From contig NZ_PCOQ01000001.1 of NCBI RefSeq assembly GCF_002975275.1, forward strand, positions 186,001 through 250,000: DNA of 64,000 nt. Direction: 5' to 3'. The DNA comes from Achromobacter sp. MYb9 (GTDB lineage: Bacteria; Pseudomonadota; Gammaproteobacteria; Burkholderiales; Burkholderiaceae_B). The position numbers and the translations under genes are program-made. This document shows, piece by piece, positions 8,293-17,878 of the stretch (position 1 is its first letter; every line of letters starts with the position of its first letter). The notes under the pieces were generated by a model that ran no database searches, was not told the origin of the DNA, and saw only the letters and a list, made by a program, of their open reading frames with translations.

Positions 8293-8706
8293 TTAGCCGC
8301 GGTTGCCGAACAGGCCGGACAGCGATGCCAGCAGGTCGGTCGGGTTGAATGGCTGACCCGGCTGCACCGCGCCTTCCGGCGTGGCCTTGTCCACCAACTG
8401 CGGCAGCAGCGAAGACAGCGACCCCAGCACGGAATCGGTGTCCTGGCCGGTCTTGGCAGCCAGATCATTGACGACGCCAGGATCCAGCACGGACCCGAGC
8501 TGGTCGGGACTGACGGGCAGGTTCTGCCCGGTGCCCACCCAAGACGCAACGATCTCGCTCAAGCCGCCCTGCTGGAAGCTGGCGATCAAGCCGCTCAGAC
8601 CGCCCGGGTATTTGTTCAATTGCTCGATCAGCGCGGGCAACAGCGATGCCGAGCCTCCTTGCTGACCGCCGCCGGCCATCGAGGCCAAAGTATCCAACAG
8701 ACTCAT
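8293..8706 (-). CDS. YidB-family (DUF937) protein
   Basis: A 137-residue protein starting MSLLDTLASMAGGG. The start was set at 8706 because AGGAG sits 7 bases upstream; an ATG two codons earlier is too close to that site and longer versions have no ribosome site. The Gly/Leu-rich sequence with LLPALIEQL, GLSEIVASWV and LSSLLPQLVDKATPEG is characteristic of YidB/DUF937 proteins, whose function is unknown. It is 20 bases upstream of the DUF4434-like gene on the same strand, so the two may be co-transcribed. Confidence 0.8.
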   Translation of the reverse strand: MSLLDTLASMAGGGQQGGSASLLPALIEQLNKYPGGLSGLIASFQQGGLSEIVASWVGTGQNLPVSPDQLGSVLDPGVVNDLAAKTGQDTDSVLGSLSSLLPQLVDKATPEGAVQPGQPFNPTDLLASLSGLFGNRG

Positions 8707-8818
8707 CGCCATGCTCCTGGAAAGTCGGAAAAACAGTATAGGGCCGCCGCGCGCGCAACGCATGTCAGCCCCGTTACCTGAGGCCGGATCTTTGCAAAAC
8801 TTGTAAATCGCGGGCCGG

Positions 8819-10042
8819 TCAACCGGGCGCCTTGGCGGTCGCCGATGCTTTCAAGGCTTTCAGCGCCTTCTGCCCGGCACGGCCGTCCGCCGGCAGACCC
8901 AGCTCCCGCTGCGCCGCCTGCAGAGCCTGGCGCGTACGGGCGCCGATCATGCCGTCGGGCTCGCCCACGTCATAGCCTTTGGCAATGAGCAGGCGTTGCA
9001 GCTCGCGCCGTTCCGCTCGCGAAAGACCCGGGTCGTCCGTCGGCCAGGCCTGCACCAGCGGACCGCCGCCCCGCAACCTGTCCGATAAATGGGCGATCGC
9101 CAGCGCGTAGCTCTCGGCTGCGTTGTAGGAATACAGGGCGTCGAAATTGCGCGTCACCAGGAAGGCGGGGCCATTGCGGCCCGCGGGCAGCAGCAGGCCG
9201 GCAGGCGTGTCGCCACCGGGCAAGGGCTGCCCGTCCGCCCGGGTCACGCCCTGCCTGGCCCACGACGACATCGGCCGCTTGTTCTTGCGGCCCGCGCCCG
9301 CCGTGTCCGTGCCGGCGGGAAGCCTGACCTCGTAGCCCCAGGCCAACGAGGGGTTCCAACCGGCGCGCTTCAGGAAATTGGCCGTGGAAGCCAGGGCATC
9401 CGGCACGCTGTCGACCAGGTCTCGGCGGCCATCACCGTCGAAGTCCACGGCCAGCCGCAGATAGGTGGACGGCATGAACTGCGTCTGCCCGAACGCGCCG
9501 GCCCAGGACCCCACCAGCCGATCGGGCGCAATGTGCTCGTCCTGGATGATCTTCAGGGTGGCGAAGAACTCGCCGCGAAAATACGCCTGGCGACGGCCGA
9601 AGCACGACAGCGTGGACAGCGACGTCAGCAGCGGGCGGCCGCCCAGCGTGCGGCCGAAATTGCTCTCCACGCCCCATACGGCCGCGATCGTGGCCGGGTC
9701 CACGCCGTAGCGCGACGCCGCGCGCGCCAGCTCGGACTGCCAGCGCGCCATGCCCGCCTGCCCGTCCGACACGCGTTCGTCATCAACCAGCCCGGCCATG
9801 TAGTCCCAGATCGGTGTCTTGAACTCGGGTTGGGCGTCCAGCAGGCCGATCACGGCCATGTCGGGCGTCAAGCCGGCCGTGTGCGCATCGAAGGTGGCGC
9901 CGGACACGCCCGCCTTGAGCGCGGGGCCGCGCAGTTGCGACAGGCAGGCCGCAAAGGGTTCCGCCGCATGCGCGGTCTGCGCGGCGCCCGTCAACAGGGT
10001 CAGGGCGGCGCCGGATAGCGCGGTAGCCAACAGGGATTTCAT
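8819..10042 (-). CDS. Lytic murein transglycosylase, MltB family
   Basis: A 407-residue periplasmic enzyme that cleaves peptidoglycan glycan strands with formation of 1,6-anhydromuramic ends. The start at 10042 gives a clean signal peptide (about 1-27, ending AHA). The open frame continues 97 codons upstream, but that part overlaps the next gene antisense-like and lacks export character. The catalytic Glu sits in VWGVESNFG (E126). The SLT/MltB domain spans about 30-330 with GAFGQTQFMPSTYL, followed by a C-terminal peptidoglycan-binding domain (about 340-400, with DGMIGARTRQALQ). No lipobox was seen, so it is probably soluble periplasmic rather than a lipoprotein like E. coli MltB. Confidence 0.9.
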   Translation of the reverse strand: MKSLLATALSGAALTLLTGAAQTAHAAEPFAACLSQLRGPALKAGVSGATFDAHTAGLTPDMAVIGLLDAQPEFKTPIWDYMAGLVDDERVSDGQAGMARWQSELARAASRYGVDPATIAAVWGVESNFGRTLGGRPLLTSLSTLSCFGRRQAYFRGEFFATLKIIQDEHIAPDRLVGSWAGAFGQTQFMPSTYLRLAVDFDGDGRRDLVDSVPDALASTANFLKRAGWNPSLAWGYEVRLPAGTDTAGAGRKNKRPMSSWARQGVTRADGQPLPGGDTPAGLLLPAGRNGPAFLVTRNFDALYSYNAAESYALAIAHLSDRLRGGGPLVQAWPTDDPGLSRAERRELQRLLIAKGYDVGEPDGMIGARTRQALQAAQRELGLPADGRAGQKALKALKASATAKAPG

Positions 10043-10097
10043 GTTCGGTAGTCCTTGGGATAGTCGGCGTGGGCGGGTGGATGCGGGACGAACCCGG

Positions 10098-10922
10098 TCA
10101 GCCCGCTTGCAATGCGGCAAGTTCATCGTCGTCGAAACCCGCAGCGCGGCGCGCCTCCAGGTTGAACGGGCCGCGCAGCCGGGGCGCGTCGTAACGCCGC
10201 GCCAACTCGGCATAGCAGGCGACGGGTTCCTGCCCGGCTTCGGCGCAGAGCCGCTTGAACCAGAAGTTGCCGATGGCGACGTGGCCGATTTCGTCGCGCA
10301 AGATAATGTCGACGATGGCCGCGCTTTCCGCATCGCCCGCGCCGGCCAGCTTGTTGCGGATCATGGGCGAGGCGTCCAGGCCGCGCGCCTCCAGCGTGCG
10401 CGGCACCAGCGCCAGGCGAGCCAGCAGATCGTCGCGCGTCCGTTCGGCCATGTCCCACAGGCCGTTGTGCGCCGGGAAATCGCCATAGGCGAAACCCAGC
10501 GCAGCCAGCCGCTGGCGCAGCAGGTCGAAGTGATAGGCCTCTTCGCGGGCGACGCGCAGCCAATCCCGGTAGAACGCATCTGGCATGCCGGCAAAGCGCC
10601 AAAGGATGTCCAGCGCCAGATTAACCGCGTTGAATTCGATGTGGGCCAGCGCATGCAGCAGCGCCGCGCGCCCTTCCTGGGTGGCCATGGAACGGTGCTT
10701 GACCTGCGCGGGCGCGACCAGTTCGGGCCGCGCCGGACGGCCGGGCAAGCCGGCGGGCGCCACGAATTCCCGCTGGCGGTCCAGTGCCGCGGTATCGGCG
10801 ATGGCGCGCACCGCCGCCATTTTCTCGGGCCATTCCAACGCGGCCAAAGCCGCCAGCGCCTGCCCGCGCAGGCAGTCGGCATGCGGCCCTTCCTGGCGGG
10901 AAGGCATCGTGTTGCTGTCCAT
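10098..10922 (-). CDS. DUF455 ferritin-like protein
   Basis: An all-helical protein of about 274 residues with paired metal-ligand motifs typical of ferritin-like folds: ALAHIEFNAVNLAL, REEAYHFDLL and RDEIGHVAIGN. This pattern matches the DUF455 family of predicted di-iron proteins. The ATG at 10922 is preferred; an in-frame TTG 16 codons upstream (10970) is possible. It lies upstream of the transglycosylase on the same strand and diverges from the FemAB-like gene. The substrate is unknown. It could be a monooxygenase or hydroxylase by analogy with related di-iron proteins, but the sequence does not decide this. Confidence 0.75.
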   Translation of the reverse strand: MDSNTMPSRQEGPHADCLRGQALAALAALEWPEKMAAVRAIADTAALDRQREFVAPAGLPGRPARPELVAPAQVKHRSMATQEGRAALLHALAHIEFNAVNLALDILWRFAGMPDAFYRDWLRVAREEAYHFDLLRQRLAALGFAYGDFPAHNGLWDMAERTRDDLLARLALVPRTLEARGLDASPMIRNKLAGAGDAESAAIVDIILRDEIGHVAIGNFWFKRLCAEAGQEPVACYAELARRYDAPRLRGPFNLEARRAAGFDDDELAALQAG

Positions 10923-11019
10923 GATGATTGCAAACCCCAAGCGGCGCGACACCGCTTCAAACCCTGACAAAACCCACGGTTTCAGTACCGTGCGTTGGCG
11001 ATGACTTTATCATTCACGG

Positions 11020-12150
11020 ATGGATTCCCTGCGCCTGACCATCGAAACCGACCTGTCCCGCATCGACGCCCAGCAATGGGACGCGCTGGCCGGCGATCAG
11101 CCCTTTCTGCAGCACGCCTTCCTGCGCGCCATGCACGAGACCGGCTGCGCGTCGCCCGGCACGGGTTGGGCGCCGCATTACCTGGCGCTGTGGCGCGGCG
11201 GCGTGCTGGCCGCGGCCACGCCGCTCTACCTGAAATCGCATTCCCGCGGCGAGTACGTGTTCGACTATGCCTGGGCCGACGCGTTCCAGCGCCACGGCAT
11301 GCGCTACTACCCCAAGTTGCTGTCGGCCATCCCCTACACCCCGGTGACGGGGCCGCGCCTGCTGGCATCCAGCGACGAAGACCGTGCGACGCTCGTGCGC
11401 GGCCTGGTCGCCTTTGCCGAAGAGGTCAAGGTGTCGTCCCTGCATGTGCTGTTCCCGTCGGACGCCGACATGCACGCGCTGCGCGACGCCGGCTTCATGA
11501 TTCGCGAAAGCGTGCAATTCCATTGGACCAACGCCGGCTATGCGGACTTCGACGCATTCCTGGCGCTGATGAGCCACGACAAGCGCAAGAAGATCCGGCA
11601 AGACCGCAAGAAGGTCGCGGCGGCCGGCTTGTCGTACCGCTGGCTGCGCGGCACCGAGATCGGCGACGCCGACCTGGGCTTCTTCTACGACTGCTATTGC
11701 CGCACCTATTTCCAGCACGGCAACCCGCCCTATCTGAACCGCGATTTCTTCGTGCGCGCGCACCGCGAACAGCCCGACGCCTTCGTGCTGATCCTGGCCG
11801 AGCGCGGCGGCCAGCCGGTCGCGGCGGCACTGAACCTGGCGGGCGGCGATGCGCTCTACGGCCGCTATTGGGGGGCGACGGAATATGTGCCGGGACTGCA
11901 CTTCGAGACCTGCTATATGCAGTCGATCGCATACTGCATCGCGCACGGCATCGCCCGCTTCGAAGGCGGTGCGCAGGGTGAACACAAGATGGCGCGCGGG
12001 CTGCTGCCCACGCCTACGTGGTCCGCGCATTGGGTCGCCCATCCCGGTTTTGCCGAAGCGATCCAGAACTTCCTGGACGAAGAGACTTCGGCCGTGACGG
12101 ATTACCTGGGTGAACTGGAAGGCCACACGCCGTTCAAGCGCAGCGAGTAG
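11020..12150 (+). CDS. FemAB/GNAT-like acyltransferase (DUF482 family)
   Basis: A 376-residue cytoplasmic protein matching the FemAB-like/DUF482 group, often annotated as peptidoglycan-biosynthesis or GNAT N-acetyltransferases. Recognisable stretches are QPFLQHAFLRAMHETG near the N terminus, SHDKRKKIRQDRKKV in the middle (a basic acceptor- or RNA-binding type segment), and GAQGEHKMARGL near the C terminus. FemAB proteins transfer amino acids from aminoacyl-tRNA, but the substrate of this subgroup is not established. It stands alone between a divergent DUF455 gene and a convergent DUF1854 gene. Confidence 0.8.
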   Translation: MDSLRLTIETDLSRIDAQQWDALAGDQPFLQHAFLRAMHETGCASPGTGWAPHYLALWRGGVLAAATPLYLKSHSRGEYVFDYAWADAFQRHGMRYYPKLLSAIPYTPVTGPRLLASSDEDRATLVRGLVAFAEEVKVSSLHVLFPSDADMHALRDAGFMIRESVQFHWTNAGYADFDAFLALMSHDKRKKIRQDRKKVAAAGLSYRWLRGTEIGDADLGFFYDCYCRTYFQHGNPPYLNRDFFVRAHREQPDAFVLILAERGGQPVAAALNLAGGDALYGRYWGATEYVPGLHFETCYMQSIAYCIAHGIARFEGGAQGEHKMARGLLPTPTWSAHWVAHPGFAEAIQNFLDEETSAVTDYLGELEGHTPFKRSE

Positions 12151-12201
12151 CCCGCGCCGACCCGGCCCCGGCCGGTTGCCAGGAAAGACCGGGCTTGAGC
12201 C

Positions 12202-12672
12202 TTAGAGGAAGCGGTCCAGCATCTTGCGGCTGTGCTTGTCCAACGACAGGATGTCGCGCACCAGGTAGAAGATGCCGTGGCTGTCGGCGATCAGCAGGGT
12301 TTGCGGGCTGAGGCGGCGGATGTCTTCTTCGCCGCGCAGCACGAAAGACGTGGGGCCGCGGTCCGTTTCCACCTTCCAGGTACTGGGCGTGGCGTACGTG
12401 GACACGCTGGCCAGCTTGCGGATCTCGGGCATGAATTCCCGGCCCGCCAACTCTTCTTCGATCAGCGCGCGCGGCCCCTCAGGCACATCGGACAAGTGTT
12501 CGATCCAGAGCAGCTCGTGGCCATCGCTCGTCACCAGCGACAGGCCACGGCCCGCTTCGCTGATCGGGAACGCGCGCACGGGGATGACGCCTTCGTGCAT
12601 CTCGCCGTCGGCGGATTGATATTCCAGACGCCCGAAGGCGTTGCGGCGCAGCTGAAAGGTCGGCAACGTCAT
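12202..12672 (-). CDS. DUF1854 protein of the cyanophycin locus
   Basis: A 156-residue soluble protein of the DUF1854 family, which is repeatedly found beside cyanophycin synthetase genes. Visible features are RNAFGRLEYQ, the GVIPVRAFPISEAG segment, and LLWIEHLSDVP. There are no membrane segments or catalytic motifs to read. It lies 21 bases downstream of the ABC exporter gene on the same strand, so both are probably one transcript running away from the synthetases. Its biochemical role is unknown; partnership with the exporter is inferred from position. Confidence 0.8.
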   Translation of the reverse strand: MTLPTFQLRRNAFGRLEYQSADGEMHEGVIPVRAFPISEAGRGLSLVTSDGHELLWIEHLSDVPEGPRALIEEELAGREFMPEIRKLASVSTYATPSTWKVETDRGPTSFVLRGEEDIRRLSPQTLLIADSHGIFYLVRDILSLDKHSRKMLDRFL

Positions 12673-12693
12673 GACGATAATCCCGGTTCCGCG

Positions 12694-14979
12694 TCAGGCC
12701 ACGGCGGCCATGTCTTCGCTGCCCGACGCCTGCGCGTCGGCTTCCGCCTGGCGCGCCTGCGCCTGGTAGAGGCGATAGTAGGCGCCCTCGCGGGCCATCA
12801 GTTCTTCGTGCGGCCCCTGCTCCACGATCTGGCCACGGTCCAGCACGACCAGTCGGTCGGCCTTGCGCAGCGTGCTCAGGCGGTGGGCGATGGCGATAGT
12901 GGTGCGGCCGCGCACCAGATTGTCCAGCGCCTTCTGGATTTCCTTCTCGGTCGTGGTGTCCACCGACGACGTCGCCTCGTCCAGGATCAGGATGCGCGGG
13001 TCGATCAGCAACGCGCGGGCGATCGAGATGCGTTGGCGCTCGCCGCCGGACAAGGCCTGGCCGCGTTCGCCAACCAGTGAGTCGTAACCGTGCGGCAGGC
13101 GCAGGATGAACTCGTGCGCATGGGCGGCGCGGGCCGCGGCCACGATCTCGTCGCGCGTCGCGTCCGGCTTGCCGTAGGCGATGTTTTCGGCGATGGTGCC
13201 GAAGAACAGGAACGGCTCCTGCAACACCAGCCCGATGTTGCGGCGGTAGTCCGCCACGCGCACCGAGCGGATGTCGGCGCCGTCCACCAGCACCGCGCCT
13301 TCGGACACGTCGTAGAAGCGGCAGATCAGGTTGATCAGCGTGCTCTTGCCTGAACCACTGTGGCCGACCAGGCCGATCATTTCGCCCGGGGCGATGGTCA
13401 GGTCCAGGCCACGGATGACCTGGCGATTGCCATAGCGGAAACCCACGTCGCGCAATTCGATGCGGCCGTTGATCTGCGGCAGCTTGGCCGGATTCTGCGG
13501 CTCTGGCACGCTGGATACGTGATCCAGAATGTCGAAGATGCGCTTGGCGCCCGCCGCCGCTTTCTGCGTAACCGAAACGATGCGGCTCATGGAATCCAGG
13601 CGCATGTAGAAACGCCCGATGTACGCCAGGAACGCCGCCAGGACACCGACGGTGATCTGCTTTTGCGAGACCTGCCAGATGCCGAAGATCCACACGACCA
13701 GCAAACCGACCTCCGTCAGCAGCGTGACGGTGGGCGAAAACAGCGACCAGGTCGTGTTTACGCGGTCGTTGACTTCCAGGTTGCGGTTGTTGGCTTCGCG
13801 GAAACGCGCGACTTCGCGCTTTTCCTGGGCGAACGCCTTCACCACGCGAATGCCCGGAATGGTGTCGGCCAGCACGTTGGTGATTTCGGACCAGATGCGA
13901 TCGACCTTTTCAAAGCCATGGCGCAGGCGGTCGCGCACCGCGTGGATCATCCAGATGATGAACGGCAGCGGCACCAGCGTGACCAGCGCCAGCCACGGGT
14001 TGATCGACACCAGGATCACCGCCGTCATGACGATCATCAGGATGTCGTTGGCGAAGTCCAGCAGATGCAGCGACAGGAACACGCAGATGCGGTCGGTTTC
14101 ACTGCCAATGCGCGAAATCAGGTCGCCCGTGCGCTTGCCGCCGAAATACTCCAGCGACAACTGCTGCAAATGCTCATAGGTGGTCGTGCGCAGATCGGCG
14201 CCGATGCGTTCGCTGACCCAGGCCAGGATGTAGGTTCGGGCCCAGCCCAGCCCCCAGGCCAGGAAGGCGGATGCCAGTAGCCCGCTGAGATACAGGCGGA
14301 CCTTGCTGTAGTCGATCGGCGCGCCGTTCTGGAATGGAATCAGCACATCGTCCATCAGCGGCATGGTCAGGTACGGCGGCACCAGGGTGGCGGCCGTGCC
14401 CAGCAGCGTCAGGATGAAGCCGGCCAGCAACGGGCCGCGGTACGGCCGGGCGAAGCGCCACAGGCGCAGGAGCGCCCAGGTGGTGGACGGCGCCGCCTGC
14501 GACTGGTGACAGGCGGGGCATTCTTCCTCGTCGGCGGGAATGACGTTATTACAGTTGGTGCAGGTACGCTCTGCCCGTTCCTGTTCCGGCAGGCCGGACA
14601 GCCGGATCGCCTGCTGCGCCTCGAATTGGGCCAACAGGCGCAGCGCGGCCGGATTGCGGGCCAGCGTAAACCGCCAGACCGCCAGACGGGCGTTGTCGTC
14701 GTGAAGCTCCAGCACGGCGGCGCCGGCGTGATCGGACAGGTTTAGCGTTAATTGGGGGCCATAGACCCACGATTCCCAGCCGTTGTCCTCGGCATTACGG
14801 GCCAGCAGGCGCCGGTCGGTGGCCGCGATCAGCCCAGGCTGGAACTTCAGCCGCTGGTCCAGGTCTATTTCAACCCAGGCCAGCAGGCTTTCGCCCTCCG
14901 CCAATTCAGCGCGGATTTCGTCCCGCCAGCGGGCAGGAAAGGCATCGGCAAGGCCGGAAAGCAGGTGTGGTTTTTTCAT
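12694..14979 (-). CDS. Cyanophycin-associated ABC exporter with N-terminal zinc ribbon
   Basis: A 761-residue half-transporter. Residues 1-130 form a beta-rich cytoplasmic domain of unknown type. A zinc ribbon follows: C140, C143, C154 and C157, as CTNC and CPAC. Six membrane helices lie at about 170-455 and the ATPase at about 505-745, with Walker A GHSGSGKST (539-547), signature LSGGERQ and Walker B ILILDEATSS. The core looks like an MsbA/lipid-type exporter. The extra front end distinguishes it from ordinary exporters. It diverges from the synthetase pair across a 269-base region and precedes the DUF1854 gene. Family association with cyanophycin metabolism is known from gene neighbourhoods; the transported substrate is not known. 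Confidence 0.85.
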   Translation of the reverse strand: MKKPHLLSGLADAFPARWRDEIRAELAEGESLLAWVEIDLDQRLKFQPGLIAATDRRLLARNAEDNGWESWVYGPQLTLNLSDHAGAAVLELHDDNARLAVWRFTLARNPAALRLLAQFEAQQAIRLSGLPEQERAERTCTNCNNVIPADEEECPACHQSQAAPSTTWALLRLWRFARPYRGPLLAGFILTLLGTAATLVPPYLTMPLMDDVLIPFQNGAPIDYSKVRLYLSGLLASAFLAWGLGWARTYILAWVSERIGADLRTTTYEHLQQLSLEYFGGKRTGDLISRIGSETDRICVFLSLHLLDFANDILMIVMTAVILVSINPWLALVTLVPLPFIIWMIHAVRDRLRHGFEKVDRIWSEITNVLADTIPGIRVVKAFAQEKREVARFREANNRNLEVNDRVNTTWSLFSPTVTLLTEVGLLVVWIFGIWQVSQKQITVGVLAAFLAYIGRFYMRLDSMSRIVSVTQKAAAGAKRIFDILDHVSSVPEPQNPAKLPQINGRIELRDVGFRYGNRQVIRGLDLTIAPGEMIGLVGHSGSGKSTLINLICRFYDVSEGAVLVDGADIRSVRVADYRRNIGLVLQEPFLFFGTIAENIAYGKPDATRDEIVAAARAAHAHEFILRLPHGYDSLVGERGQALSGGERQRISIARALLIDPRILILDEATSSVDTTTEKEIQKALDNLVRGRTTIAIAHRLSTLRKADRLVVLDRGQIVEQGPHEELMAREGAYYRLYQAQARQAEADAQASGSEDMAAVA

Positions 14980-15248
14980 TGGAACGCATACCGGGCCAGG
15001 ACTCTGCCCTACTAGGCGGCAACCGGTTTACCACCCACGGCGGCAAACGTGTCCCTTCCTTACAACACAACGAGTTCACGCCTTGAAGGCGTCGTATAGT
15101 AGCAGCCGATTTTTCTAATTAGGAATATCTGGGATCCCCCACTCGTTGGCATTATTCTTACAGCGCAACCCCAAAAATTCGTAATAAATTCGCGGTCTTA
15201 CATAGGGGCGTCCGCGCGTGCCAACCTGCTTCTCAAGTAAATTAAAAC
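14980..15248. promoter_or_regulatory. Divergent intergenic region between ABC exporter and cphA genes
   Basis: This 269-base spacer separates the leftward exporter operon from the rightward synthetase operon and must carry both promoters. From about 15110 it becomes clearly AT-richer than its surroundings, with tttttctaattag near 15111 and attcgtaataaattcg near 15176, suitable for the rightward promoter. No firm -35/-10 pair or operator could be assigned by eye. A 72-codon reading frame on the other strand here has no coding character. Confidence 0.45.
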
Positions 15249-17864
15249 ATGAAAAAGAAAGACATTGAATTTCTCGATGTCGTGGCTTTGCGCGGCCCGA
15301 ACATTTGGACGTATCGCCCGGTCCTTGAAGCATGGGTGGATATTGGTGAACTGGAAGACTTTCCGTCCAACACCATTCCCGGGTTTTACGAGCGCCTCTC
15401 CAACTGGTTGCCGACCCTGATCGAGCACCGTTGCAGCCCAGGCGTACGCGGAGGCTTCCTGGCCCGCCTGAAAGAAGGCACCTGGCCCGGCCACATTCTT
15501 GAACATGTCACCCTGGAATTGCAGAACCTGGCCGGATTGCGCGGCGGTTTTGGCAAAGCCCGGGAAACCTCGACCCGGGGCGTCTATAAGGTTGTTGTGC
15601 GCGCCTGGCAGGAACAGGTCACCCGCACCGCCCTGAACGAAGCCCGCGACCTGGTCATGGCGGCCATCGAAGACCGCCCGTTCGACGTGCCGGCTACCGT
15701 CGCCCGCCTGCGCAGCCTGGTGGACAAGCATTGCCTGGGCCCCAGCACGGCTTGCATCGTGGATGCCGCCGACGACCGCGACATCCCGTATATCCGCCTG
15801 TTCGAAGGCAACCTCGTGCAGTTCGGCTACGGTTCCGCCCAGCGCCGGATCTGGACGGCCGAAACCGACCGCACGAGCGCCATCGCCGAAGGGATCTCGC
15901 GCGACAAGGACCTGACCAAAGAGCTGCTGTCGACCTGCGGCGTGCCGGTGCCGGAAGGCCGCCTGGTGCGCAGCGAGGACGACGCCTGGGAAGCCGCCGA
16001 AGACATCGGCCTGCCCGTCGTGGTCAAGCCCTATGACGGCAACCATGGCCGCGGCGTGTTCACCAACCTGACGACCCGCGACGAAGTCGTTTCCGCCTAC
16101 CGCGTCGCGGTGGACGAAGGCAGCGGCGTCATTGTCGAGCGCTTCGTGCTGGGCAACGAACACCGCCTGCTGGTGGTGGGCAACCGCATGGTAGCTGCCG
16201 CCGCCGGCGAACTGGCCTGGGTGACCGGCGACGGCAAGTCGACCATCACCGAGCTGATCGACAGCCAGATCAACACCGACCCCCGCCGCGGCCGCACCGA
16301 GAACCATCCGCTGAATCCGGTGCGCCTGGATTCCGCCGCCCGCCTCGAGATCGCCCGCCAGGGCTTGTCCGAAGACAGCGTTCCCCAGGACGGCCAGCGC
16401 GTGCTGGTGCAGCGCAGCGGCAACGTCGCCTTCGACGTGACCGACCGCGTGCATCCCAGCATCGCCGCCACCGTGACGCTGGCCGCCCGCGTGGTGGGCC
16501 TGGACATCGCCGGCGTCGACCTGGTGGCCGAGGACATCTCCCGGCCGCTCGCGGAACAGCGCGGCGCCATCGTGGAAGTCAACGCCGGCCCGGGCCTGCT
16601 GATGCACCTGAAGCCGGCCGACGGCACGCCGCGCCCGGTGGGCCGCGCCATCGTCGATCATCTGTTCCCCGAAGGCGACGCCGGCCGCATCCCCATCGTG
16701 GGCGTTACCGGCACCAACGGCAAGACCGTGGTGGCGCGCCTGGTGGCCCGTCTGCTGCACCTGTCGGGCAAGCGCACCGGCCTGGCCTGCAGCGAAGGCC
16801 TCTACCTGGACCGCCGCCTGGTGCAAAAAGGCGATCGCGCCGACTTCGCGTCGGGCACCCGCCTGCTGATGAACCGCAATGTGGATGCGGCCGTCATCGA
16901 AAACGACAGCGGCGTCATTCTGGGCCAAGGCCTGGCCTATGACCGCTGCCAGGTCGGCGTGGTTACCAACATCGACGACGCCGACCATCTGGGCGACTTC
17001 GACATCAACGAAACGGAGCGCATGTTCAATGTGTTCCGTACGCAGGTCGACGTGGTTCTGCCCACCGGCGCCGCGGTCCTCAATGCGCGCGATCCGCGCG
17101 TGGTCGAAATGGCCGAGCTCTGCGACGGCGCCGTGATCTTCTTCGGCATCGACCCTGCCCTGCCCGCCATCGCCGCCCATCTGCAACAGGACGGCCGCGC
17201 CGTGTTCGTGCGTGACGGCAGCATCATTCTGGCCCAGGGCGCCCGCGAAGAACGGCTGGCCGACGTGGCCGCGATCCCGTTGACGCATGGCGGCCGCGTT
17301 GCCTTCCAGGTTGAAAACGTGCTGGCCGCGGTGGGCGCCGCCTGGGCGCTGGACATACCCGTGGAACTCATCCGCGCCGGCATCGAAACCTTCGACATCG
17401 ACCAGGCCGACGCGCCGTGGCAATTCACGCTGTTCGAACGCAACGGCGGCACGGTAGTGGTGGACGACGTGCACAACGCCTCGGCGCTGCGCCCCCTGAT
17501 CCAGGCCATCGACCAGTTCCCGTCGGCAACCCGCGCCGTGGTCTATTCCGCCGGCGCCGACCGCCGCGACGCGGACCTGATCGAGCAGGGCCGCTTGCTG
17601 GGCGACGCGTTTGATCGCGTCGTGCTCTACGACGACAAGACGGTCAACAGCAAGCGCCCCGAGGGCGAGGCGCGCGCGTTGCTGCGCCAGGGCCTGTCGC
17701 AAGGCAGCCGCGTGAAAGACATCCAGGATGAGCCCGACCATGGCAAGGCCATCGAGAGCGTGCTGAACGGCATTGCGGCCGGCGACTTCGCCCTGCTGCA
17801 GTCCGACGAAGCATTCTCCGGCCCCACCATCGATCTGGTCCGCCGCTGGATTCAACAATACTGA
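15249..17864 (+). CDS. Cyanophycin synthetase (first of tandem pair)
   Basis: An 871-residue enzyme that builds cyanophycin, a poly-aspartate backbone with arginine side chains that stores nitrogen. The N-terminal domain (to about 160) is followed by an ATP-grasp domain (about 220-480, with VVVKPYDGNHGRGV and EVNAGPGLLMHL). A Mur-ligase-like domain follows, with P-loop GTNGKT at 488-493. It ends 14 bases before the second synthetase. Paired, non-identical synthetases are known in other beta-proteobacteria such as Ralstonia eutropha (cphA and cphA'). Which copy corresponds to which was not determined. No cyanophycinase is present in the window. Confidence 0.9.
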   Translation: MKKKDIEFLDVVALRGPNIWTYRPVLEAWVDIGELEDFPSNTIPGFYERLSNWLPTLIEHRCSPGVRGGFLARLKEGTWPGHILEHVTLELQNLAGLRGGFGKARETSTRGVYKVVVRAWQEQVTRTALNEARDLVMAAIEDRPFDVPATVARLRSLVDKHCLGPSTACIVDAADDRDIPYIRLFEGNLVQFGYGSAQRRIWTAETDRTSAIAEGISRDKDLTKELLSTCGVPVPEGRLVRSEDDAWEAAEDIGLPVVVKPYDGNHGRGVFTNLTTRDEVVSAYRVAVDEGSGVIVERFVLGNEHRLLVVGNRMVAAAAGELAWVTGDGKSTITELIDSQINTDPRRGRTENHPLNPVRLDSAARLEIARQGLSEDSVPQDGQRVLVQRSGNVAFDVTDRVHPSIAATVTLAARVVGLDIAGVDLVAEDISRPLAEQRGAIVEVNAGPGLLMHLKPADGTPRPVGRAIVDHLFPEGDAGRIPIVGVTGTNGKTVVARLVARLLHLSGKRTGLACSEGLYLDRRLVQKGDRADFASGTRLLMNRNVDAAVIENDSGVILGQGLAYDRCQVGVVTNIDDADHLGDFDINETERMFNVFRTQVDVVLPTGAAVLNARDPRVVEMAELCDGAVIFFGIDPALPAIAAHLQQDGRAVFVRDGSIILAQGAREERLADVAAIPLTHGGRVAFQVENVLAAVGAAWALDIPVELIRAGIETFDIDQADAPWQFTLFERNGGTVVVDDVHNASALRPLIQAIDQFPSATRAVVYSAGADRRDADLIEQGRLLGDAFDRVVLYDDKTVNSKRPEGEARALLRQGLSQGSRVKDIQDEPDHGKAIESVLNGIAAGDFALLQSDEAFSGPTIDLVRRWIQQY

Positions 17865-17878
17865 CAGGAATACCTGCC

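Noticed and set aside
10043-10333. 97-codon upstream extension of the lytic transglycosylase
   Set aside because: It runs over the end of the DUF455 gene and has no export signal; the start at 10042 gives a proper signal peptide.
15198-17858. Minus-strand open frame of 886 codons
   Set aside because: Antisense to the first cyanophycin synthetase with the same His/Gly/Ala-rich composition. The plus-strand product is a clear family match.
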